Below, piece after piece: positions 1 through 6,528 of a stretch of 12,701 bases of DNA. The notes under the pieces were generated by a model, which searched no databases, was not told where the DNA came from, and saw only the letters and a list, made by a program, of their open reading frames with translations. The translations under genes and the position numbers were made by a program. The stretch spans positions 1 through 12,701 of the forward strand of contig DQIG01000278.1 of assembly GCA_003525885.1 (NCBI GenBank), written 5' to 3'. Numbering within the stretch: position 1 is the stretch's first letter; every line of letters begins with the position of its first letter. The stretch is from Stenotrophomonas sp. (GTDB taxonomy: Bacteria > Pseudomonadota > Gammaproteobacteria > Xanthomonadales > Xanthomonadaceae).

Positions 1-19
1 TGCGGACCGTTGGTCCGCA
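1..19. repeat. Palindrome at window edge, probable SMAG/REP unit (partial context)
   Basis: Perfect 8-bp stem (TGCGGACC / GGTCCGCA) around a GTT loop, 14 bases beyond the stop of the minus-strand SDR gene. The reverse complement of bases 1-20 recurs at 3219-3238. The 8-3-8 geometry matches the GTAG palindromes elsewhere in the window, but any GTAG tag on the left would lie outside it. It could stabilise the 3' end of the SDR transcript. No T-run follows, so a classical terminator is not supported. Confidence 0.6.
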
Positions 20-33
20 CACCTCCATCAATT

Positions 34-828
34 TCAGACGATATCGTCGACCACGCCACCATCCACGCGCAGCGCTGCACCGGAGGTCGCCGAGGCCTGT
101 GGCGAGGCCAGGTACACCACCATATTGGCCACTTCCTCGACCGTGGCGGTGCGCTGGATCAGCGAGGACGGCCGGTGCGCCATCACGAACTCGCGGCCGA
201 TCTGCTCCAGTGGCTTGCCGCTGCGCTGGCGTTCATCCTCGAACATCGCTGCGAAGCCATCGGAGAGGGTCGGGCCGGGCAGCACCGCGTTGACGGTGAC
301 GCCGCTGCCGGCCACGCGCTTGGCCAGGCCGCGCGACAGCGACAGCTGCGCGGTCTTGCTGACCCCGTAGTGGATCATGTCGGCCGGGATGTTGCGCGCC
401 GACTCGGAAGAGATGAACAGTACGCGGCCCCAGCCGGCATCGACCATCGCTGGCAGCAGCGCACGCGACAGGCGTACGCCGGACATCACGTTGGTCTGCC
501 AGTAGCGCTCCCAGGTCGCGTCATCGGTTTCGAAGAAGTCCTTTGGGCCGAAGATGCCGGCGTTGTTGACCAGGATGTCGACCTTCGGCAGGCCGGCCAG
601 CAGTGCATCCACACCGGCGGCATCGGAGAGGTCGGCGGCGACGCCGAGTACGTCGGCTTCCGGCACGGTGGTGAGCAGATGCTGGCGGGCACGCTCGACG
701 CTGTCGGTGCTGCGCCCATTGAGAACGACGCGTGCGCCTGCGGTGGCCAGGCCCTGGGCGATGGCCAGGCCGATGCCGGCGGTGGAGGCGGTCACCAGCG
801 CGGTGCGGCCGCTGAGTTCGATCTTCAT
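34..828 (-). CDS. SDR family NAD(P)-dependent oxidoreductase
   Basis: A 264-residue classical short-chain dehydrogenase/reductase, the usual length for the family and presumably cytosolic. Visible motifs: the nucleotide-binding turn TASTAGIG at 13-20, the NNAG motif at 88-91, the structural Asn near 113, the Ser pair at 140-141, the catalytic pair Tyr154/Lys158 (YGVSK) and PGP at 184-186. The C-terminal VDGG near 255-258 is typical of FabG-like members. The turn usually reads TGxxxGIG, and its first Gly is Ala14 here. The start at 828 was chosen because the Rossmann strand begins right after it. The frame stays open to 951, but that extension runs into a SMAG palindrome and does not look like SDR sequence. 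The ribosome-binding site is weak. It lies 156 bp downstream of yccS on the same strand, so co-transcription is possible. The substrate cannot be deduced, and a 3-oxoacyl-ACP reductase-like label would be a guess. Confidence 0.93.
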   Translation of the reverse strand: MKIELSGRTALVTASTAGIGLAIAQGLATAGARVVLNGRSTDSVERARQHLLTTVPEADVLGVAADLSDAAGVDALLAGLPKVDILVNNAGIFGPKDFFETDDATWERYWQTNVMSGVRLSRALLPAMVDAGWGRVLFISSESARNIPADMIHYGVSKTAQLSLSRGLAKRVAGSGVTVNAVLPGPTLSDGFAAMFEDERQRSGKPLEQIGREFVMAHRPSSLIQRTATVEEVANMVVYLASPQASATSGAALRVDGGVVDDIV

Positions 829-921
829 GGGGGAGTCCGTGGGCAGGGGATCACCCAGTATCCGCGCGGCCGCGTGATCGGGGTGCAGCGCCAGGCGCAA
901 CGCGCTGTTGCGCACGGCACA

Positions 922-944
922 GTAGATCCACGCCATGCGTGGAT
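922..944 (+). repeat. SMAG-type GTAG palindrome, copy A
   Basis: GTAG followed by a perfect 8-bp stem (ATCCACGC / GCGTGGAT) with a CAT loop. Bases 922-946 are identical to 3344-3368. GTAG-headed short palindromes are known as SMAG elements, an abundant REP-like family in S. maltophilia. It lies between yccS and the SDR gene, where it would fold in a read-through transcript. Immediately beside it, at 895-913, is a separate 7-bp inverted repeat with a 5-nt loop (GCGCAAC / GTTGCGC) in the leader of the SDR gene. Confidence 0.85.
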
Positions 945-953
945 GCAGCACCG

Positions 954-976
954 GTAGCGCCGGGCCATGCCCGGCG
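954..976 (+). repeat. SMAG-type GTAG palindrome, copy B
   Basis: GTAG followed by a perfect 8-bp stem (CGCCGGGC / GCCCGGCG) with a CAT loop. It has the same orientation as copy A, nine bases away, but a different stem sequence, so the two are tandem monomers rather than an inverted pair. It lies eight bases beyond the yccS stop codon, where a transcript hairpin could protect or end the yccS message. No T-run follows on the minus strand. Confidence 0.85.
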
Positions 977-984
977 GTACGTTG

Positions 985-3162
985 TCAGGCGAGCGTACGC
1001 ACCGCCTCATTCGCCGCTGCCCGCACCTTCGGCAGCATCCGCAGTACCAGCGCCATCTGCGTGCGGATCAGCTGCAGTTTCGGCGGCATTGCCTCGTCGA
1101 TCTGCTCCAGCTCGGCGGCCACCGCGCGGTCGGCGTCATTGTCATCTTCGGCGACCGGTTGCCGCGTGGTCAGGGCCGAGGCCAGCTGCTGCAGTGCCTT
1201 GCGCACGCGCTCACCGGCCGCCAATGCCAGCGGATCGCCGGCATAGCTGTCCACCTGGTCGCGATGTGCGCCCAACGCCGAGAGATGGCCGAGCAGCGTG
1301 TTGGACAGCGCCAGGAAGTGGAAGCCGGCATCCAGGTTGCGGCGCACATGGCCGGGTTCACGCAGCATGTTCGACAGCGCGGTGGACAGCGCGGCATCGG
1401 CGTTGTGCATGTCACGCCGCGCGATGCGATAGGCCAGGTCGTCGCGCATGCCGCTGCGGTACTGCCCCAGCACCGAATCCAGGTAGCGCGCGGCGGTGTC
1501 CAGCACGCGTGCCAGTACAAGATGCAGCTGGCGGCCCTGCCAGTCGGGCAGGATCAGGAACGCCGCCGCCGCTGCGATCGCGCAGCCCAGCACCGTATCG
1601 ACCATGCGCGGCACGATCAGCACGAAGCCATCGCCGATCAGGTTGAAGCAGGTCAGGGCCATCACGGTGATCGCGGCCGACGCCACCAGGTAGCGGTCGG
1701 TTCGGGTGAAGAAGAACAGCAGTGCCGACAGCAGGGCGATCAGCAACTGCACGTGCAGTTGCGGGAACAGCTGCAGCAGCGCCCAGGTCAGCACCAGGCC
1801 GGCCAGGGTGCCGACGATGCGCTGGGCCAGGCGCTGGCGGGTAGCGCCGAAGTTGGGCCGGCACACGAACACGATGGTCAGCAGCACCCAGGAGCCGTTC
1901 TGCGCATTGAACAGGCGGATCGCTGCAAAGCCGGCGATCAGCGCAAGCGCCATGCGCAGGCCATGGCGGAACAGCACCGAGCCGGGCGTGAGCTGCTGGC
2001 GGATGCGCACACCCATCTCGCGCAGGGTGTGCGGGTTGCTGTCGCGCAGGCGGGTATCGACGTTGTCCAGGCTGGCTTCGGAGCGCTCGGCGTCGAGCAG
2101 CCGGCGCTCGATGCTGCGCAGGTTGTGCACCAGCAGGTCCAGCGAGCCGAGCAGGCGTTGCCACTGCGGCCGCTGCTGGTCGCGCAGGTAGGCCAGCGCA
2201 TCGGCCAGGTCGCGCCCGGCCTGCTGGTTGCTCTCGCCGTATACGAATGGACGACGCAGCCGGATCGCCTCGCCCAGGCGGGCACAGGCCTGACCCTGCA
2301 GGTCGAGCAGGCGCTGGCAGCGGTACAGCACGTCGCTATGGAAGAACGCGTCGACCAGCGCGCCATAGGGGTAGTGCGAGGAACTGGCGCGTTCGTGGAA
2401 GTCCTGCGCCATGTAATACAGGCGCAGGTACAGCCCGGAATTCACCCCGGGCCGGCCGGAGCGGCCGAAGCGGGCCAGGATCGCCGTCTTGGCTTCGTTC
2501 AGCGCGCCGACCACGCGGCGGTTCTGTTCTGCCAGGTCGAGCTGGCGACGTTGCAGGTCGGCTTCGCGCACCGGCTCGAACAGCGCTGCTTTCAGCTGCA
2601 GGTAGCGGCCCAGCTCCTGGTACAACCGCGCTACGCGCTCGCGGACCGGTCGGTTGGCGAACAATGCGGTCCACAGGATCGACAGCAGGCCGTACCAGAC
2701 CGCACCGGCCAGCAGGTGGCTGACCGCTTCCAGCGCGCTGTGCCGGTCACTGGCACCGTGCTGCTCCAGGCCGATCATGGTGTAGATCGCCAGCGTCACC
2801 GTGGCCTGCGCAATGGACGCGTAGCGCTCACCGAGCGCGCCAAGCAGGGTCAGGCCGAAGGTGGACAGTGCCAGCGCGCCGATGAAGATCCACGGCCACG
2901 GGAACAGCCAGATCACCGAGGCCGCAGCGATGCAGAAGCACAGCAGTGACAACAGCACCGCCTTGGTCCGGCCCCACCAGTTGTCGTCGGTTTCTGCGAT
3001 GGCGCTGGCGATGATGCCGAGGAACACGCCCGGTAGGGCGGTCAGTGCATCAAACTGCCAGCACACGGCAACGGCCGAGGCCAGCGCGATGAACACGCGG
3101 AGGCCGTAGCTGGCCTTTTCGTGAGCCCAGAGGCGGCTGAGGCGGGATTCGCGGGCGGGCAT
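985..3162 (-). CDS. yccS: YccS-type FUSC family inner-membrane protein
   Basis: A 725-residue membrane protein that resembles E. coli YccS (about 720 residues) along its length. It has an N-terminal block of hydrophobic helices (about 20-170), a cytoplasmic middle region (about 170-395) with the recognisable HERASSSH motif at 256-263, a second membrane block (about 400-535) containing FVCRPNF at 432-438 and the following TRQRLAQRIVGT, and a C-terminal cytoplasmic region with the AYRIARRDMHN stretch near 577-587. FUSC proteins are putative transporters, some linked to efflux of aromatic acids; the substrate of YccS is not established as far as I know. The start at 3162 was chosen because it aligns with the YccS N-terminus. 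The open frame reaches 3312, but the extension passes through palindromes and lacks YccS character. No strong ribosome-binding site is visible. A perfect hairpin ends eight bases before the ATG. smeK ends 212 bp upstream on the same strand. Confidence 0.92.
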   Translation of the reverse strand: MPARESRLSRLWAHEKASYGLRVFIALASAVAVCWQFDALTALPGVFLGIIASAIAETDDNWWGRTKAVLLSLLCFCIAAASVIWLFPWPWIFIGALALSTFGLTLLGALGERYASIAQATVTLAIYTMIGLEQHGASDRHSALEAVSHLLAGAVWYGLLSILWTALFANRPVRERVARLYQELGRYLQLKAALFEPVREADLQRRQLDLAEQNRRVVGALNEAKTAILARFGRSGRPGVNSGLYLRLYYMAQDFHERASSSHYPYGALVDAFFHSDVLYRCQRLLDLQGQACARLGEAIRLRRPFVYGESNQQAGRDLADALAYLRDQQRPQWQRLLGSLDLLVHNLRSIERRLLDAERSEASLDNVDTRLRDSNPHTLREMGVRIRQQLTPGSVLFRHGLRMALALIAGFAAIRLFNAQNGSWVLLTIVFVCRPNFGATRQRLAQRIVGTLAGLVLTWALLQLFPQLHVQLLIALLSALLFFFTRTDRYLVASAAITVMALTCFNLIGDGFVLIVPRMVDTVLGCAIAAAAAFLILPDWQGRQLHLVLARVLDTAARYLDSVLGQYRSGMRDDLAYRIARRDMHNADAALSTALSNMLREPGHVRRNLDAGFHFLALSNTLLGHLSALGAHRDQVDSYAGDPLALAAGERVRKALQQLASALTTRQPVAEDDNDADRAVAAELEQIDEAMPPKLQLIRTQMALVLRMLPKVRAAANEAVRTLA

Positions 3163-3170
3163 GCAGGCTC

Positions 3171-3189
3171 GGTGGAAGGGTCTTCCACC
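3171..3189. repeat. Hairpin in the yccS leader
   Basis: Perfect 8-bp stem with a 3-nt loop; on the yccS strand it reads GGTGGAAG-ACC-CTTCCACC. It ends eight bases before the yccS ATG, and those eight bases (GAGCCTGC) hold the only Shine-Dalgarno-like triplet. The 8-3-8 geometry equals that of the neighbouring SMAG units, but no GTAG tag is present on either side. It may be a degenerate repeat or a leader structure. An AATAAT box (minus strand, 3190-3195) directly upstream resembles a -10 element, but no matching -35 was found. Confidence 0.6.
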
Positions 3190-3215
3190 ATTATTGCGGG
3201 GTGCGCGTGAAATAT

Positions 3216-3238
3216 GGAGTGCGGACCAACGGTCCGCA
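3216..3238 (+). repeat. Degenerate SMAG palindrome with GGAG tag
   Basis: GGAG in place of GTAG, then a perfect 8-bp stem (TGCGGACC / GGTCCGCA) with an AAC loop. Its stem and loop are the exact reverse complement of the palindrome at 1-19, so the yccS-SDR pair is bracketed by inverted copies. The mutated tag suggests an old copy, assuming GTAG is needed for mobility. Confidence 0.7.
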
Positions 3239-3277
3239 CCCACCGCCCATGTGCAGGCCAAGGAGGCCGCACCCATG

Positions 3278-3341
3278 GTAGTGCCGGCCGCTGGCCGGCA
3301 GATTCGCTGCACCGGGGAAGCCAGCCAGCGGCCGGCTCTAC
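3278..3341. repeat. Inverted SMAG pair (REPIN-like doublet)
   Basis: Two GTAG palindromes face each other with the GTAG tags at the outer ends. The left unit is 3278-3300 (+): GTAG, stem TGCCGGCC / GGCCGGCA, loop GCT. The right unit is 3319-3341 (-): GTAG, stem AGCCGGCC / GGCTGGCT, loop GCT, with one G-T pair in RNA. The 18-nt spacer is not palindromic. The two 23-base units are almost fully complementary, so the whole 64 bp can form one long hairpin. This is the architecture of REPINs, doublets thought to be mobilised by RAYT transposases. No RAYT gene lies in the window. Confidence 0.85.
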
Positions 3342-3343
3342 CC

Positions 3344-3366
3344 GTAGATCCACGCCATGCGTGGAT
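3344..3366 (+). repeat. SMAG-type GTAG palindrome, second copy of the 922 element
   Basis: GTAG plus a perfect 8-bp stem (ATCCACGC / GCGTGGAT) with a CAT loop, identical over 25 bases to 922-946. It begins two bases after the inverted SMAG pair and ends eight bases short of the smeK stop. It is therefore the first structure met by transcripts leaving smeIJK and may set their 3' end or stability. No T-run follows, so it is not a standard intrinsic terminator. Confidence 0.85.
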
Positions 3367-3374
3367 GCGGTTTC

Positions 3375-6300
3375 TTAGGCCCGCTGCGCGCGCTTGAGCA
3401 GTTTCGCTTCGCGCTTGCGTGCGCGACGTGCGCGCCAGCGCTCGGCCAGGCAGGAGAAGATCACGTACAGCGCCGGCGTGCTGAGCAGGGTCAGGCTCTG
3501 CGAGAACAGCAGGCCGCCGATCATCGCGATGCCCAGCGGGCGGCGCAGCTCGGACCCTTCACCCAGTCCGATCGCCAGCGGCACCGCGGCCAGGATCGCG
3601 ACCATCGTGGTCATCATGATCGGGCGGAAGCGCACGATGCTGGCCTCGCGTGCGGCATCGCGCGGTGCCAGCCCATGCTCGCGCTGCGCCACCAGTGCGA
3701 AGTCGATCATCATGATCGCGTTCTTCTTGACGATGCCGATCAGCAGCACCAGCGCGATCATCGAGATCACCGACAGCTCGGTGTTGGTGCCGAACAGCGC
3801 CAGCAGCGCACCGACGCCTGCCGCCGGCAGCGTGGACAGGATGGTGACCGGGTGGATCAGGCTCTCGTAGAGCATGCCCAGCACCAGGTACACGGTCAGG
3901 ATCGCCGCCAGCACCAGGATCAGCATGTCGCTGGGGTCGGAGTTGAAGCCGAAGCCCGCATCATCGGCCAGGCGGATGTCGCCGGGCATGCGCATGCCGG
4001 CCACGGTGGCATCGATGATCGCCTTGGCCTCACCCATGCTCACGTTGGGAGCCAGGTTGTAGCTGAGGTCCATCGTCGTGTACTGGTTTTCGTGGGTGAT
4101 CTGCGAAGGGGCCAGGCCGGGCATCTGCGTGGCCACCGCGGTGATCGGCACCATGTCGCCGTTGCGTGCACGCACGTACACCTCATCCAGCGCCGACGGG
4201 GTGGCGGTCTGCGAGGGCAGGGCGTTGACCACCACGCTGTACTGGTTGATGTCCGAATAGATGGTCGAGATCTGGCGCTGGCCGAAAGCACCGTACAGCG
4301 CGCCGTCGATGGCACCCACCGTGATGCCCAGGCGCGCGGCCTTGGCGCGGTCGATCTGGATGTTCTGGCGCAGGCCGGCATTGTCCACGTCGGTGCCGAC
4401 GTCGCGCAGCTTGGGGTTCTTCTTCAGTTCCGCCTGCAGCTTGGGCAGCCATTCCTGCAGTGCGGCCAGGTCGTTGCCCTGCAGCGAGATGCGGTACTGC
4501 GCGCCCTGGCTGGAACCGCCGCCATCGTTGCTGGGCAGGTCCTGGATCGCGCGCAGGCGCAGCTGCAGGTCCGGGTAGCGATCGGCCTTGGCACTGAGGC
4601 GTGCCAAGGCATGTGCCGTGGTTTCCCGGCGGCCGTCGCTGCGCGACTTCAGCTCGATGTTGAACTGTGCGCTGGAGCCCTGGCGGCCGCTGCCCAGGCG
4701 CACGCCCACGGTTTTCACCGCCGGGTCGGCCATCAGCATGTCGGTGATGCGGCGCTGGCGGGCGACCATGTCCTCGAAGGACACCGTGGCGCTGGAGTTG
4801 GCGCGGCCCCAGATCAGGCCGGTGTCCTGCGGCGGGAACGCGCCCTTCTTCACCGCCCCGAACAGGAACACGGTGACGCCGATCAGGATCAGCGGGGTCA
4901 GCGACATCAGCAGCGCGTGGCGCAGCGAGAAGTCGAGGAACACGGTGTAGATGCGCAGCATGCGTTCGTGGCCGGCATCCAGCCAGCGGCCGAAGCGCGA
5001 CGGCGGCGCGCTGTGGTCGTGCGCACTGAGGAAGCGGCTGCACAGTGCCGGGGTCAGCGTCAGCGAGACGATCATCGAGACCACGATGGCCGCTACCAGG
5101 GTGACGGTGAACTCGCGGAAGAACGCGCCCATCATGCCGCTGGCAAACAGCAGCGGGATGAACACCGCCACCAGCGAGGCGGTGATCGATACGATGGTGA
5201 AGCCGATCTCGCGCGCCCCGGTCAGTGCCGCTTGCATGCGTGGCATGCCCTCGTCGAGGTGGCGCATGATGTTCTCGATCACCACGATCGCATCGTCGAC
5301 CACGAAGCCGATCGCGATCACCAGTGCCAGCAGGCTCAGGTTGTTCAGGGTGAAGCCCATCACGTACATCACCAGCGCGGCGCCGGCCAGCGACAGCGGC
5401 ACGGTCACCGCGGCGATCAGCGTCGGTGCCAGCCGGCGCAGGAACAGCGCCATGGTCAGCACCACCATCGCCAGGCTGATCAGCAGGGTGATCTGCACTT
5501 CATGCAGCGACGAGCGGATGGTCGGCGTACGGTCGAAGTACGGCGTCATCGTGGTGCCGGGTTGCAGGTAGTCGCGCAGGGTCGGGATCTGCGCCTTGAC
5601 CCGGTCCACGGTCTCCACGATGTTGGCGCCGGCACGGGTGAACACATACATCACCACCGCCGGCTTGTGGTCGAACCACGCGGCCTGGTAGGCGTCCTGC
5701 TGGCCGTCGTAGACATTGGCGATGTCCTTCAGGCGGATTACCCGGCCATCGCCCTGGGTCTTGACCACCAGGTCGGCGAAGTCGGCGGCGCGCGCCACCG
5801 AGTCGTTGGCGATGATCGCGGTGGTGGTGTTGCCATCACTGAGGAAGCCGGTGGGCGAGGTCACGTTGGCCGCGCGAACGGCGTTGCGCAGGTCATCGGC
5901 GGTCAGGCCCAGCGCGTTCATCAGGCGCAGATTGACGTCCACGCGTACCGCGGGCGTCGAGGCACCGGCGATGTCGACCGAAGCGACGCCGCTGATCTGG
6001 CGGATGCGCTGTGCCAGCAGCGAATCGGCGACGTTGTACAGCTCGTCGGCCGACTGCGTCTGCGAGGTCAGCGCGATCGCGATCACCGGGTCGTCGTTCG
6101 GGTTCGCCTTCTGGTACATCGGCGAGCCCATGCCCGAGGGCAGGTCGGCCTGTGCCGAATTGATCGCCGTCTGTACGTCCAGTGCCGCCGAATCGATGTT
6201 GTGGCCGCTCTGGAAGATCATGAACACCAGCGAGCTGCCTTCCGAGCTCGACGAGCGCATGCGGTCGATGCCCGGCAGCTGGCCGAGGTGGCGTTCCAGC

Positions 6301-6497
6301 GGCGCGGTGACCGTGGACGCCATGGTCGCCGCATCGGCGCCGGATTGGCTGGCGTGCACGAAGATCACCGGGATCTCGATGTTCGGCAGCGCCGATACGC
6401 CCAGGCGCAGGTAGCAGATCAGGCCGACCATGAACAGGCCGATGGCCAGCAGCGCGGTGCCGATCGGGCGGCGGATGAAGGGGCCGGACAGGTTCAT
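3375..6497 (-). CDS. smeK: RND efflux permease subunit SmeK (MdtC-like)
   Basis: A 1040-residue proton-driven RND transporter of the inner membrane, close to the length of MdtC. The N-terminus has the family signature FIRRPIGT (7-14) within the first membrane helix. The fourth-helix proton-relay pair is Asp401-Asp402 in the GFVVDDAIVVIEN segment. The tenth-helix lysines are at 924-925 (GIVKKNAIMM). The porter and docking repeats lie between helices 1-2 and 7-8. The tail after about 1017 is strongly basic. The ATG is supported by GAGGGG seven bases upstream. It follows smeJ by 31 bp, so the two are certainly one operon. Many stretches are near-identical to smeJ, for example the FGQRQIST segment, showing that the pair arose by duplication. 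In E. coli, MdtB and MdtC act as a B2C trimer with TolC. By analogy SmeK is the C-type partner of SmeJ; the stoichiometry here is inferred. The symbol is assigned from the S. maltophilia smeIJK layout. Confidence 0.92.
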   Translation of the reverse strand: MNLSGPFIRRPIGTALLAIGLFMVGLICYLRLGVSALPNIEIPVIFVHASQSGADAATMASTVTAPLERHLGQLPGIDRMRSSSSEGSSLVFMIFQSGHNIDSAALDVQTAINSAQADLPSGMGSPMYQKANPNDDPVIAIALTSQTQSADELYNVADSLLAQRIRQISGVASVDIAGASTPAVRVDVNLRLMNALGLTADDLRNAVRAANVTSPTGFLSDGNTTTAIIANDSVARAADFADLVVKTQGDGRVIRLKDIANVYDGQQDAYQAAWFDHKPAVVMYVFTRAGANIVETVDRVKAQIPTLRDYLQPGTTMTPYFDRTPTIRSSLHEVQITLLISLAMVVLTMALFLRRLAPTLIAAVTVPLSLAGAALVMYVMGFTLNNLSLLALVIAIGFVVDDAIVVIENIMRHLDEGMPRMQAALTGAREIGFTIVSITASLVAVFIPLLFASGMMGAFFREFTVTLVAAIVVSMIVSLTLTPALCSRFLSAHDHSAPPSRFGRWLDAGHERMLRIYTVFLDFSLRHALLMSLTPLILIGVTVFLFGAVKKGAFPPQDTGLIWGRANSSATVSFEDMVARQRRITDMLMADPAVKTVGVRLGSGRQGSSAQFNIELKSRSDGRRETTAHALARLSAKADRYPDLQLRLRAIQDLPSNDGGGSSQGAQYRISLQGNDLAALQEWLPKLQAELKKNPKLRDVGTDVDNAGLRQNIQIDRAKAARLGITVGAIDGALYGAFGQRQISTIYSDINQYSVVVNALPSQTATPSALDEVYVRARNGDMVPITAVATQMPGLAPSQITHENQYTTMDLSYNLAPNVSMGEAKAIIDATVAGMRMPGDIRLADDAGFGFNSDPSDMLILVLAAILTVYLVLGMLYESLIHPVTILSTLPAAGVGALLALFGTNTELSVISMIALVLLIGIVKKNAIMMIDFALVAQREHGLAPRDAAREASIVRFRPIMMTTMVAILAAVPLAIGLGEGSELRRPLGIAMIGGLLFSQSLTLLSTPALYVIFSCLAERWRARRARKREAKLLKRAQRA

Positions 6498-6528
6498 CGT
6501 GCGGCCCCTCGCAGCAGCGGGGCGTGGA

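Noticed and set aside
3042..3191. A 49-codon out-of-frame ORF starting at the ATG in the yccS leader and overlapping its start.
   Set aside because: It starts at the edge of the hairpin, has no ribosome-binding site and its peptide is Pro/Ala/Ser-rich without features. It looks like a frame shadow, though a regulatory upstream ORF cannot be fully excluded.
3163..3374. CRISPR-like array in the smeK-yccS gap because of several regularly sized palindromes.
   Set aside because: The units differ in stem and orientation, the spacers are irregular, and no cas gene is present. GTAG-headed REP units explain them.
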